DNA of 64,000 nucleotides from Candidatus Accumulibacter adjunctus (lineage in GTDB: Bacteria; Pseudomonadota; Gammaproteobacteria; Burkholderiales; Rhodocyclaceae): contig JFAX01000003.1 of assembly GCA_000585015.1 (NCBI GenBank), positions 90,767 through 154,766 on the forward strand, given 5' to 3'. The notes under the pieces are model-generated. The model saw only the letters and a list, made by a program, of their open reading frames with translations. It ran no database searches and was not told the DNA's origin. The position numbers were made by a program, and so were the translations under genes. Of the stretch, positions 18,478 to 28,088 are shown piece by piece; position 1 is the first letter of the stretch, and each line of letters starts with the position of its first letter.

Positions 18478-19248
18478 ATGCGCATCGTCCAGCTCTCCGA
18501 CCTCCACTTGAGCAGCCAGCCGCTGTACGGCGTAGTCGATACGCTGAGCGCTCTCGATAGGGCGTTGCAACGTCTGACCGCGGGACCCGAACCGGATCTG
18601 TTGCTGCTCAGCGGCGATCTGACGAGCGCGGGGCGTAGCGAGGAGTACGCCTTGCTCCGCTCGCGGATCGCCGCGCTGCCGTTTCCCAGCGCCCTGCTGC
18701 CCGGCAACCATGATGATCGCGACAACCTGCGCGCGGCGTTCTGCGCGCAGGCCTGGACGCCGCCGCCGCTGTGCTGCCAACGGATCGACCTCGACGGCGG
18801 CACCATGCTGCTGCTCGACTGCATCGTCCCCGGTGAGGAATGGGGTGAGGTGGCGGCGCCACAGATCGACTGGCTGGAAAGTGCCTGCCCGCGGCGTCGG
18901 CCGGTGCTGCTGGCACTGCACCATCCGCCGTTCAGCGTCGGCATCGAGGGAATGGACCGGATTCGCTGTCGCGGTGAGGCGTCTCTGGCGGCCTGGCTGG
19001 CACGGCACGAAGAGGTCGAGGCACTGCTGTGCGGGCACGTCCATCGTTTCGTCAGCACCACTTTTGCTGGCCGGCCGGCGATCGTCGCGCCGTCGCCGGC
19101 GCACCAGATCGCCCTGCAGGATGGGCCGTTGGCCTACACACTCGAGCCCGGTGCTTGTCTGCTGCACGACTGGTCGCCTGGCCAGCGGCTGTGCAGCCAC
19201 TACCTGCCGGTGGCGGTGAGCCCGACGCAGTGCTACAGCGACGGCTAG
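18478..19248 (+). CDS. Calcineurin-like metallophosphoesterase (CpdA-like)
   Basis: MRIVQLSDLHLSSQPLYG; LLSGDLTSAG; LLPGNHDDR; LLCGHVHRF. Confidence 0.88.
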   Translation: MRIVQLSDLHLSSQPLYGVVDTLSALDRALQRLTAGPEPDLLLLSGDLTSAGRSEEYALLRSRIAALPFPSALLPGNHDDRDNLRAAFCAQAWTPPPLCCQRIDLDGGTMLLLDCIVPGEEWGEVAAPQIDWLESACPRRRPVLLALHHPPFSVGIEGMDRIRCRGEASLAAWLARHEEVEALLCGHVHRFVSTTFAGRPAIVAPSPAHQIALQDGPLAYTLEPGACLLHDWSPGQRLCSHYLPVAVSPTQCYSDG

Positions 19249-19322
19249 GCGGGTGTTGGCCGACATCCACAGCCCACCCGCCGTCCGGGTTTGATCCACC
19301 AACTGTCCTGGCGAGGTGGCCG

Positions 19323-20744
19323 ATGGGAAAGGAAGTGGCAGGCAGCGGCTGCACGGCAGACGACTTCGAGCGTTTTCGACGGCGTCTGGAAGAAGAAACC
19401 CGGCATGCGCACACGGCATACTTCCGTGGCGCATTCGCCAGCGACGCGCTGGTTGCCGGCTTCGAGCTCGAGGCCTGGCTGATTGGCCAGGACCTCCTGC
19501 CGGTGCCGCGCAACGTGTCGTTCCTGGCGCGCCTGGACAGTCCGCTGGTCGTACCGGAGCTGTCACGCTTCAACGTCGAGCTCAACGGGACGCCGCAGCC
19601 GCTGCATGGGAGCGCACTTTCACGACTGGAGAGCGAGCTTGCCGCGACCTGGGCGCAGTGTCAGCGGGTTGCCGCCGCCGACGACAGCACACTGCTCGCC
19701 ATTGGCACCCTGCCGACGCTGCGCGAAGAGGACCTTTCACTCAGCAACATGTCGCCGGCGCGGCGTTATGAACTGCTCAACGAGCAGATTCTCCGGCTGC
19801 GCGGCGGGAGCCCGTTGAGCCTCAACATCTCCGGCATCGACACGCTGTCCACCATCCACAGCGACGTCATGCTGGAAGCGGCGACGACTTCCTTTCAGGT
19901 GCATCTGCAGGTACCTGCCGGCGAGGCGGCGCGTGCCTACAATGCATCGCTGATCCTGGCCGCGCCATTGGTCGCTCTGGCAGCCAATTCACCTTTCCTT
20001 TTCGAGCGCGCGCTATGGCACGAGACGCGTGTGCCGCTCTTCGAACAGGCGGTGGACTGCTGCGACCCGGGGTGCCCACAGCACATGCGGGTCACCTTTG
20101 GCTCGGGCTACCTGATCGCCGACCCGACCGCCTGTTTCGCCGAGAATCTCGCGAACTACGCCGTCCTGCTGCCCTTCGCGATCGCCGGGCCGATTGAGTC
20201 GTACGCGCACCTGCGCCTGCACAACGGCACCATCTGGCGCTGGAACCGAATGCTCATCGGCTTCGATGACAGGGGCCAACCGCACCTGCGCATCGAGCAG
20301 CGGGTGATGCCCGCCGGTCCGAGCATCGTTGACATGATTGCCAACGCCGCCTTCTACTACGGCACGGTCCTGATGCTGATGCGGCAGCCGCTGGCCCCGG
20401 AAGCGCAGATTTCCTTTGCCGAGGCCCGTGAGAACTTTTACCGCGCCGCTCGCTACGGGCTCGATGCGCAACTGCTCTGGTTGGGTAGCCAGCGAGTGTC
20501 GGCTGGCGAACTGCTCGAGCAGCAGTTGCTGCCACTCGCGCGTGCCGGGCTTGAGCGCCTCGATCTGTCCACTGCCGATGTCGCGCGTTACATGGAGGTG
20601 ATCGCCGGCCGCCTGCGCCGCCGGCGCAACGGCGCCGCCTGGCAGTTGGCCCACCACGCGCGGCACCACGACTTCGCCCGGCTGACCGCCGACTATCTTG
20701 ATCACCAGCGCCACCTCATGCCGGTGCATGAGTGGCCGATTTGA
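19323..20744 (+). CDS. GCS2-type glutamate-cysteine ligase family protein
   Basis: GFELEAWLIGQDLLPVPRNVSFLARL...SRFNVELNG...LLAIGTLPTL...ITLSNM-like LSLSNMSPARRYELLNEQI. Confidence 0.75.
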   Translation: MGKEVAGSGCTADDFERFRRRLEEETRHAHTAYFRGAFASDALVAGFELEAWLIGQDLLPVPRNVSFLARLDSPLVVPELSRFNVELNGTPQPLHGSALSRLESELAATWAQCQRVAAADDSTLLAIGTLPTLREEDLSLSNMSPARRYELLNEQILRLRGGSPLSLNISGIDTLSTIHSDVMLEAATTSFQVHLQVPAGEAARAYNASLILAAPLVALAANSPFLFERALWHETRVPLFEQAVDCCDPGCPQHMRVTFGSGYLIADPTACFAENLANYAVLLPFAIAGPIESYAHLRLHNGTIWRWNRMLIGFDDRGQPHLRIEQRVMPAGPSIVDMIANAAFYYGTVLMLMRQPLAPEAQISFAEARENFYRAARYGLDAQLLWLGSQRVSAGELLEQQLLPLARAGLERLDLSTADVARYMEVIAGRLRRRRNGAAWQLAHHARHHDFARLTADYLDHQRHLMPVHEWPI

Positions 20745-20756
20745 GCTGCAAGCTTG

Positions 20757-21800
20757 ATGCTGACCATCCTCGATACCCTGCCCGAACGCTTTCTCGATAC
20801 CCCCGCCCGCGAACTGCACCAGATCTTCAGTGGCCCGACACTGATCCACCTGCCCGGCCGCCGGCAGCCCGCACTGTTCGTCTCGGTACTGCTGCATGGC
20901 AACGAGGACAGCGGCGTCGTCGCCTTGCAGCGCCTGCTGCAGCGCAACGGCAGGCGAATGCTGCCGCGTGCGCTGTCGATCCTGATCGGCAATGTCGCCG
21001 CTGCGCGCAAGGGACTGCGCCGGCTCGACGGGCAACCCGACTACAACCGAGTCTGGCCCGGAGGGCACGCAGAGCTCGATTCGCCCGAAGCCGCCAGCAT
21101 GGGCGAGGTGCATCGCCTGATGCGCGAACGGGGCGTGTTCGCCAGCATCGACATTCACAACAATACCGGGCTCAACCCCCACTATAGCGTCGTCAATCGC
21201 CTCGACCAGGCGGTTCTGCATCTGAGCCTGCTGTTCTCGCGCACGGTCGTCTGGTTCCGTGGTCTTGCCGGCACACAGACCACGTCGTTTTCGCCGCTCT
21301 GTCCGGCACTGACCGTGGAATGCGGCAAGCCGGGCAGCGAGGCCAATGCCGAACACGCGGCCCGCTTCGTCGAAGCCTGCCTGCACCTTTCGCAGTTTCC
21401 TTCGCATGACGTGCACGAGCATGACATCGACCTCTATCACACGCTCGCCACCGTTCGCGTTCCCGCAGCGGTCTCCTTCGGCTTCGGCGCGTCGCGAGCC
21501 GACATCGACTTCGACCCGCAGCTGGACCACATGAACTTCCGTTCGCTCGAGCCTGGAACCGTCTTCGGCCACACCCGGCTGCCGCTGCCGATCGGCGTCA
21601 TCGACGAAAGTGGCTGCGATGTGGCCAGCGAGTTCTTCAGCTGTGAGGAGGGTCGCATCACCCTGCAACGGGCGGCGACCCCGGCCATGTTGACCCTCGA
21701 CGAGAAGGTGGTGCGCCAGGACTGCCTGTGCTACCTGATGGATCGGCTGCCACTTGCCAATCGGCAGCCGCACGGGCGCGTGCTGGGCACCGGCGCCTAG
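20757..21800 (+). CDS. Succinylglutamate desuccinylase/aspartoacylase (M14-like) family protein
   Basis: FVSVLLHGNEDSGVVALQRLL (HGNE zinc motif); ASIDIHNNTGLNPHYS; LTVECGKPGS. Confidence 0.85.
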   Translation: MLTILDTLPERFLDTPARELHQIFSGPTLIHLPGRRQPALFVSVLLHGNEDSGVVALQRLLQRNGRRMLPRALSILIGNVAAARKGLRRLDGQPDYNRVWPGGHAELDSPEAASMGEVHRLMRERGVFASIDIHNNTGLNPHYSVVNRLDQAVLHLSLLFSRTVVWFRGLAGTQTTSFSPLCPALTVECGKPGSEANAEHAARFVEACLHLSQFPSHDVHEHDIDLYHTLATVRVPAAVSFGFGASRADIDFDPQLDHMNFRSLEPGTVFGHTRLPLPIGVIDESGCDVASEFFSCEEGRITLQRAATPAMLTLDEKVVRQDCLCYLMDRLPLANRQPHGRVLGTGA

Positions 21801-22291
21801 CGCGCTCCTGAGTTCGGCCGCCTGTCTTCGCCAGCGCCGCTTTCCGCTTGCGGCGGGCAACCGGCCAGCAGGATGCACGCGGCTCCTGCGGTCAGGATCC
21901 GGAACGGCAGGCGCCGTCCACGGCGGCGATCCAGCTGCAGCAGGCGCTGGTCGCGGGTCAGCAGCAGGTCCGCGCGACAGCGCCGGGCAAGGAGCAGGAA
22001 TTTCTGGTCGTCGGCGTCGCGGCATGCTGGCAGGGATTGGTCCTCTTGCCGCTCGCCCGCGTTCTCACAGGCGAGCGCGAAACGGTCGTACGCGTCGAGC
22101 AACGCCGACTGAGCGCCGGCCGTCAGGCGAAAACGCGGATAGCTGCTCACCCGTTGCAGTTCAGCCAGGCAGTGGCGGTCGGTGAAGCACTGCAGTTGGC
22201 TGCTGTCGATTGCTGCCTGCAGGCTGCACAGCAACGGATCCCGAAAGTGCAGGAGGTCGAGAACGATGTTGGTGTCGAGGACCGCGCGCAT
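21797..22291 (-). CDS. PIN-domain protein (putative toxin component)
   Basis: MRAVLDTNIVLDLLHFRDPL; CRDADDQKFLLLARRCRADLLLTRDQRLL. Confidence 0.82.
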   Translation of the reverse strand: MRAVLDTNIVLDLLHFRDPLLCSLQAAIDSSQLQCFTDRHCLAELQRVSSYPRFRLTAGAQSALLDAYDRFALACENAGERQEDQSLPACRDADDQKFLLLARRCRADLLLTRDQRLLQLDRRRGRRLPFRILTAGAACILLAGCPPQAESGAGEDRRPNSGAR

Positions 22292-22294
22292 GGC

Positions 22295-23434
22295 CTACCA
22301 GCACTGCAGTTCGCCGACGACGTGCTCGGCGATCGCGAGACAGGCGGTGAGGCCGGGAGACTCGATGCCGAAAAGGTTCACCAGGCCAGGGATGCCATGC
22401 TGTGTTGGCCCCTGGATCAGGAAGTCGGCGGCCGGCGCAGCGCGGCCCGCGAGCTTCGGCCGTACCCCGGAGTAGGCCGGCTGCAGGCTGCCGGCCGGCA
22501 GCCCGGGCCAGTAGCGGCGGACCTCCTTCTCGAAGGCGTCTGCCCGTTCGCGGCTGACGCTGTAGTCAAAGGCACCGAGCCCCCCTCCGGGCGGCGGGTC
22601 AGGCAGCCACTCGACGTCGGGCCCGAAACGCGCCTGCCCGGCGAGGTCGAGGGTCAGATGAATCCCCAGCCCGCCCGTTTCCGGCAGCGGGTAAACCAGT
22701 CGCGAGAACGGCGCGCGGCCCGTGAGGGCGCAGTAGTTGCCCTTGGCGTAGTGCATCGCCGGCAACGCCGCCGGCGGGAAGCCGACCAGCGACGAGGCCA
22801 CGTCCGCGGCCCAGAGACCGGCGGCGTTGATCACCAGCGGGCAGCGCAGCCGCAGCGTGTCGTTGCCCCCGCATTCGAGAACGATGGCGCCCGCTTCGAT
22901 CACGCCGCCGCGGAGTGGGCTGCGGCAGGCAAGCACCGCCCCGGCGCGCTCGGCATCGCCGAGCAGCGCCAGCATCAGGGCGTGGCTGTCGATGATGCCG
23001 GTGGACGGCGAGAGCAGGGCGGCGGTGCAAGCCAGTTCGGGCTCGATAACGCGAGCCTCGGCGGCGCTGAGCCAGCGCAGGTCGTCGACGCCATTCGCTT
23101 CTCCCTGTTCCTGCAGCGCCGCCAGCCGTCCCTCGTCGGCGCTGCTGGTGGCGACGATCAGCTTGCCGCAGCGGCGGTGAGCGACGGCATGCGAGCGGCA
23201 GAAGTCGTGCAGCCGGCGCCGGCCAGCGACGCACAGAGTGGCCTTGAGCGAGCCGCTGGGGTAGTAGAGCCCGGCGTGAATGACCTCGCTGTTGCGCGAA
23301 CTCGTCTCGCGGCCAAAGCTCTCGTTCCGTTCGAGAATCAGTGTTTCGATTCCTCGCCGTGCCAGCTCCCGCGCGCATGCCAAGCCAATGACCCCGGCGC
23401 CGATGACCGCTGCGCCAATCCGTTCCATCTTCAC
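22295..23434 (-). CDS. FAD-dependent oxidoreductase (L-2-hydroxyglutarate dehydrogenase-like)
   Basis: [52 protein letters not shown]. Confidence 0.88.
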   Translation of the reverse strand: MKMERIGAAVIGAGVIGLACARELARRGIETLILERNESFGRETSSRNSEVIHAGLYYPSGSLKATLCVAGRRRLHDFCRSHAVAHRRCGKLIVATSSADEGRLAALQEQGEANGVDDLRWLSAAEARVIEPELACTAALLSPSTGIIDSHALMLALLGDAERAGAVLACRSPLRGGVIEAGAIVLECGGNDTLRLRCPLVINAAGLWAADVASSLVGFPPAALPAMHYAKGNYCALTGRAPFSRLVYPLPETGGLGIHLTLDLAGQARFGPDVEWLPDPPPGGGLGAFDYSVSRERADAFEKEVRRYWPGLPAGSLQPAYSGVRPKLAGRAAPAADFLIQGPTQHGIPGLVNLFGIESPGLTACLAIAEHVVGELQCW

Positions 23435-23586
23435 CCCACGGCCAAAAGACGCATTGTATACGCCGCCGGCATCGAAGCCTGAGGTTCTGGCCGGGCATGC
23501 AGGGCTTTGCCTCGGCCGGCGTCAGTGGTTACACTGGCAATCGTCATCCCATCCGCGTCCAGGCGGCCCTCGCCGCATCGCCAGCC

Positions 23587-24165
23587 ATGCACAGCCAATC
23601 CCGCCCGAGCCACGACGAGGTCATCGCCAGTACGCGGCATTGGCTCGAGCGCGCGGTGATCGGACTCAACCTCTGTCCCTTTGCCAAGGGTGTTCACGCC
23701 AAGGGGCAGATCCGCTACGTCGTGAGCTCGGCAGAGAACGACGAGTCGCTGCTCGACGACCTGCAGCTGGAATTGGTCGCGCTCTGCGCGACCCCTGCCG
23801 ACGAGGTCGACACGACGCTGCTGATCCATCCGTGGGCGTTGACCGACTTCGCCGACTTCCTGCGCTTCCTCGATCTGGTCGATGTCGTCCTGCAGACCCA
23901 TCGCCTGCATGGCATCCTGCAGGTGGCCAGCTTCCATCCCGACTACGTCTTCGCCGACAGCACGGCCGATGACATCACCAACCATACCAATCGCTCGCCC
24001 TTTCCGACGCTGCACCTGCTGCGCGAGGCCAGTCTCGACCGGGCGGTGGCAGCTTTTCCAGACGCCGCGATGATCTACGAGCGCAACCTGCAAACGCTGC
24101 GGCAGCTTGGCGCCGACGGCTGGCAGGCACTCGCAGCCGGGGCTTCACGAACGGCCAAGGAGTAG
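23587..24165 (+). CDS. DUF1415-like protein
   Basis: TRHWLERAVIGLNLCPFAKGVHAKGQIRYVVSSA; DDITNHTNRSPFPTLHLLREASLDRAV. Confidence 0.85.
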   Translation: MHSQSRPSHDEVIASTRHWLERAVIGLNLCPFAKGVHAKGQIRYVVSSAENDESLLDDLQLELVALCATPADEVDTTLLIHPWALTDFADFLRFLDLVDVVLQTHRLHGILQVASFHPDYVFADSTADDITNHTNRSPFPTLHLLREASLDRAVAAFPDAAMIYERNLQTLRQLGADGWQALAAGASRTAKE

Positions 24166-24172
24166 TCTGGCG

Positions 24173-24592
24173 ATGCCCGAGTTGCCGCTACGCGTCGACG
24201 TGCGCGAGGAGGAGGTCGAGATCACTGCCGTGCGCGCGCAGGGTGCCGGCGGCCAGAACGTGAACAAGGTAGCGAACGCGATCCATCTGCGTTTCACCAT
24301 CGCCACCTCGTCGTTGCCCGATGAGCTGAAACGTCGTTTGTTGCTCTGGCGCGACCAACGGATCAGCGGCGACGGCGTGGTGATCATCAAGGCACAGGCC
24401 CACCGTAGCCTGGAGCGCAACCGGGACGATGCGCTGTGCCGTCTGCGCGAGCTGATCGCCCGCGCCGCGTGGGTCGCGCCGCCCCGGCGACCGACGCGGC
24501 CGACCGGCAGTTCACAGAAGCGGCGGCTGGAGAGCAAGCGGCAGCGTGGCGCGGTGAAACTGCTGCGTGCGCGGGTCGGCGACGAGCGCTAG
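24173..24592 (+). CDS. arfB: Alternative ribosome-rescue peptidyl-tRNA hydrolase ArfB
   Basis: GAGGQNVNKVANAIHLRF (GGQ motif) and basic C-terminal tail KRRLESKRQRGAVK. Confidence 0.92.
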   Translation: MPELPLRVDVREEEVEITAVRAQGAGGQNVNKVANAIHLRFTIATSSLPDELKRRLLLWRDQRISGDGVVIIKAQAHRSLERNRDDALCRLRELIARAAWVAPPRRPTRPTGSSQKRRLESKRQRGAVKLLRARVGDER

Positions 24593-24789
24593 GGGAGGAC
24601 AGAGGAGATGCCGATGACTGCGGCCGAGATGCTGCGCTTCGGGTTGGAGGAAATGCGCCCGGCGCAATGCCGAACTTGCGGCGCGGTCCGCGGCCCGCTG
24701 TGCACGGCCCCGGGGTCCACGGCGGCCGGGATCGATTTCCTCATGACCGCAGTATCCGCCGGGCGGCCGGCGACAGGAGAGGAGGGGCC

Positions 24790-25203
24790 ATGGCCTATCA
24801 GGAGAGTTTCGACATCCACAGCCGCGGTCGCGGCACGATCGAGATCACGGCCCAGGTGGGGCGCATTGCACGCGCTGCCGGAGTGCCGACCGGTATCGCG
24901 CACGTTTTCGTCCTGCACACGAGTTGCTCTCTGCTGCTGACCGAGAACGCCGATCCATCGGTTCGGCGGGACCTGGAGACCCTGGCCGGGCGCTGGGCTC
25001 CCGACGCCGATCCGGCGTATCAGCATGACTGCGAGGGTGACGACGACATGGCGGCACACGGCCGCAGCATCCTCGCCGGAGTGTCGGTGACGGTACCGCT
25101 GAGCAATGGCGCACTGCGCCTGGGAACCTGGCAGGGAATCTATCTCTGGGAGCACCGGACGGTCCCCCATCGGCGGCGGGTGGTGGTGACCGTCGTCGGC
25201 TGA
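24790..25203 (+). CDS. YjbQ / secondary thiamine-phosphate synthase-like protein
   Basis: GIAHVFVLHTSCSLLLTENADPSVRRDLE...GTWQGIYLWEHRTVPHRRRVVVTVVG. Confidence 0.9.
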   Translation: MAYQESFDIHSRGRGTIEITAQVGRIARAAGVPTGIAHVFVLHTSCSLLLTENADPSVRRDLETLAGRWAPDADPAYQHDCEGDDDMAAHGRSILAGVSVTVPLSNGALRLGTWQGIYLWEHRTVPHRRRVVVTVVG

Positions 25204-25408
25204 CCGGGCCCCCGGCGGCAGCGGGCCCGCTGGATTCTTGCTAGACTCGCTGCCACGCAGTCCGCGCGCAGGCGAAAGGGCGGGTGAAGCGGGCGTCCGG
25301 CGGCAGCGATCGTCCGCCACACCCTTGCCCCCGGTGTTCGCCCTGACCGCGGATGACCGAGTATGGCCGCACGGCAGCGGCGACCGACAACACTTGAAAG
25401 GGGACTCA

Positions 25409-26287
25409 ATGAGAATCGGATTCATCGGCCTCGGCATCATGGGGCGCCCGATGGCGCTCAACCTGCTGCGCGGTGGGCACCAGCTCGCCGTCTGGACACG
25501 CCGGCCGGAGTCCATGCAGCCACTCCTCGACGCCGGCGCCAGCGGCGCCGCCAATCCGGCGGCGTTGGCCGCGGAGGCCGAACTGGTGATCTCGATGGTC
25601 GCCGATGCGCCCGATGTCGAGCAGGTGATGCTGGGCGAGAACGGCGTCGCCAGCAGCGGCCGGAGCGGACTGGTGGCTATCGACATGAGCACGATCCGGC
25701 CGTCGGCAGCCCGCGCCATCGCCGCCAGGCTGCTGGCAGGCGGAATCGATTTCCTCGATGCGCCGGTTTCCGGCGGTGAGGTCGGCGCGGTTGCCGGCAC
25801 GCTGTCGATCATGGTCGGCGGCAGCGTCGCCGCGTTCGACACGGCGCAGTCAGCCTTCGCCTGCATGGGACGGAACATCGTCCATGTCGGCGATTCGGGC
25901 GCCGGCCAAGTGGCGAAGGCGGCCAACCAGATCGTCACCGGCGTCGGCGTCCTGACCGTCGCCGAGGCGCTGAATTTCGCCGCGCGGAGTGGCGTCGACC
26001 CGGCTCGCGTGCGCGAGGCGCTGCTCGGTGGCTTCGCCTACTCGAGAATCCTCGAGAACCACGGTCAGCGAATGCTCGAGCGGAACTTCAAGCCGGGCTT
26101 CAAGTCGTGGATGCACCAGAAGGACATGAACATCGTCATGCAGAGCGCGCACGAACTGGGCCTGTGTCTGCCGGTAGCGGCGGCGACCGCGCAGATGTTC
26201 AACGCCATGGTCGGCTCGGGGCTTGGCGAGGAGGATTCGATCGCCATTCTCAAGCTCCTCGAGCGTTTGTCCGGGGGCGAGGGCTGA
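25409..26287 (+). CDS. NAD(P)-dependent beta-hydroxyacid dehydrogenase family oxidoreductase
   Basis: MRIGFIGLGIMGRPMALNLL; DAPVSGGEVGAVAGTLSIMVGG. Confidence 0.9.
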   Translation: MRIGFIGLGIMGRPMALNLLRGGHQLAVWTRRPESMQPLLDAGASGAANPAALAAEAELVISMVADAPDVEQVMLGENGVASSGRSGLVAIDMSTIRPSAARAIAARLLAGGIDFLDAPVSGGEVGAVAGTLSIMVGGSVAAFDTAQSAFACMGRNIVHVGDSGAGQVAKAANQIVTGVGVLTVAEALNFAARSGVDPARVREALLGGFAYSRILENHGQRMLERNFKPGFKSWMHQKDMNIVMQSAHELGLCLPVAAATAQMFNAMVGSGLGEEDSIAILKLLERLSGGEG

Positions 26288-27171
26288 TGCGGCTTGGCTT
26301 CATCGGCTGCGGCGTGATGGGGCGGCCGATGGCGCTGAACCTGTTGCGCGCTGGCCACCGGCTGGCGTTCTGGGCGCGGCGGCCGGAGGCCGCGCAGCCG
26401 TTGCTCGCGGCGGGCGCGGTGGCCTGCGTCAGTCCGGCGGCGGTGGCGTCGGCGGCCGAGGTGGTGTTCACGGCTGTCACCGCCGACGCCGACGTCGAGC
26501 AGGTCGTGTTCGCACCCGATGGGCTCGCGGAGGGGTTCGCGGCCGGTGCGGTCCTCGTGGACATGAGCACCATCGCGCCGCAGGCGGCGCGCTCGATCGC
26601 CGGGCGACTGGTGAGGCTGGGTGTCGCCATGCTCGACGCACCGGTCTCCGGTGGCGGGCAGGGCGCCATCGACGCCAGCCTGTCGATCATGGTCGGCGGC
26701 CAGGCGGCGGTACTGGAGCGTGTGCGGCCGCTTCTCGAACTGCTTGGCAGCACGATCGTGCACGTCGGCGACCATGGCGCCGGGCAAGTGGCGAAAGCCT
26801 GCAACCAGATGCTGATGGTGGCGACGATCCAGGCGGTTGCCGAGGCCTTGCATTTGAGCCGCGCCGCCGGTGTCGATCCGGCAAGGGTCCACGCCGCTCT
26901 GGCAGGCGGTTCGGCCGCCAGTCGCGTGCTGCAGGCGATGGGCGGCCGGATGGTGGCGCGCGATTTCGCCGCCGGTGTCGAGGCACGCCTGCATCACAAG
27001 GACTACGCGGTGTTGATCGCCGAAGCGCACCGGCTGGGACTTCCGCTACCGGTTTCGGCGCAGGTCTGCCAGCAACTCAACGCGCTGATGGCGTTGGGCT
27101 GGGGGCGTTGCGACACCGCTTCGCTGCTGCGCGTCCTTGAAGCGGGGCCGTTGGCGACCGGCAGCCACTGA
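26287..27171 (+). CDS. NAD(P)-dependent beta-hydroxyacid dehydrogenase family oxidoreductase (tandem paralog)
   Basis: MRLGFIGCGVMGRPMALNLLRAGHRLAFWARRPE; overlaps the preceding stop codon (TGATG). Confidence 0.9.
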   Translation: MRLGFIGCGVMGRPMALNLLRAGHRLAFWARRPEAAQPLLAAGAVACVSPAAVASAAEVVFTAVTADADVEQVVFAPDGLAEGFAAGAVLVDMSTIAPQAARSIAGRLVRLGVAMLDAPVSGGGQGAIDASLSIMVGGQAAVLERVRPLLELLGSTIVHVGDHGAGQVAKACNQMLMVATIQAVAEALHLSRAAGVDPARVHAALAGGSAASRVLQAMGGRMVARDFAAGVEARLHHKDYAVLIAEAHRLGLPLPVSAQVCQQLNALMALGWGRCDTASLLRVLEAGPLATGSH

Positions 27172-27213
27172 ACGCCCGACGGCGCAGCGCCTGCAGCAGC
27201 GAGCCGCGCTGCG

Positions 27214-28002
27214 CTATTTGTCGACGAACGCCCGCTCGATCACGTAGTCGCCCTGCGCACCGATGTACGGCGAAACCCGGAAGCCGCGCGCGTCGAGCAG
27301 CGCGCAGCAGTCCTTGATCATCGCCGGACTGCCGCAGACCATCGCCCGGTCGCGAGCGGGATCGAGCGGCGGCAGACCGATGTCGGCGAAGAGGCGGCCG
27401 CTGTCGATCAGTTGCGTGATGCGGCCCTGATGGCGGAAGGCTTCGCGGGTGACGGCAGGGTAATAGATCAGCTTGTCGCGCAGCAGATCACCGAAAAACT
27501 CGTGCTGTGGCAGTTCTTCACTGATGAAGCGGTGGTAGGCCAGATCGTCGATCCAGCGCACGCCGTGGATCAGCACGATCTTCTCGAAGCGCTCGTAAGT
27601 TTCCGGATCCTGGATCAGGCTGATGAACGGCGCCAGCCCGGTGCCGGTGGCCAACAGGTAGAGGTTCTGGCCAGGACGCAGGTCGCGCAGCACCAGTGTG
27701 CCGGTCGGCTTGCGGCTGACGACGACCTCGTCACCGACCGCCAGATGCTGCAGCCGGGAAGTCAGCGGGCCGTCGGGCACCTTGATGCTGAAGAACTCGA
27801 GGAACTCGTCGTGGTTGGCGCTGGCGATGCTGTAGGCGCGGGTCAGCGGTCGCCCTTCCTGCGGCAAGCCAAGCATGACGAACTGGCCGTTGATGAAGCG
27901 CAGCCCCGGGTCGCGCGTGGTGCGGAAGCTGAACAGGCGATCCGTCCAATGGCGGACTGAAAGGACGCGCTGTGCGGAATAGGTGCTCATCGTGTTTCCC
28001 AT
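27214..28002 (-). CDS. fpr: Ferredoxin--NADP reductase
   Basis: RFINGQFVMLGL...RAYSIAS...LLATGTGLAPFISLIQDPETYERFEKIVLIHGVR...MVCGSPAMI. Confidence 0.92.
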   Translation of the reverse strand: MGNTMSTYSAQRVLSVRHWTDRLFSFRTTRDPGLRFINGQFVMLGLPQEGRPLTRAYSIASANHDEFLEFFSIKVPDGPLTSRLQHLAVGDEVVVSRKPTGTLVLRDLRPGQNLYLLATGTGLAPFISLIQDPETYERFEKIVLIHGVRWIDDLAYHRFISEELPQHEFFGDLLRDKLIYYPAVTREAFRHQGRITQLIDSGRLFADIGLPPLDPARDRAMVCGSPAMIKDCCALLDARGFRVSPYIGAQGDYVIERAFVDK

Positions 28003-28088
28003 CGGTTGTTCCTGACGAAGCCATCGTGCTCCCTCGTGATATATTTGTAAAACAGAATCTTTATATAAGTGTTATCGGTTTGATCGAT

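Noticed and set aside
16425-19061. 878-aa minus-strand ORF antisense to the CHASE2 kinase and phosphoesterase
   Set aside because: Shadow ORF of GC-rich coding sequence; no domain pattern.
24608-24940. 110-aa ORF between arfB and yjbQ
   Set aside because: No recognisable family and overlaps yjbQ out of frame. The CxxC pair near its start is insufficient evidence.
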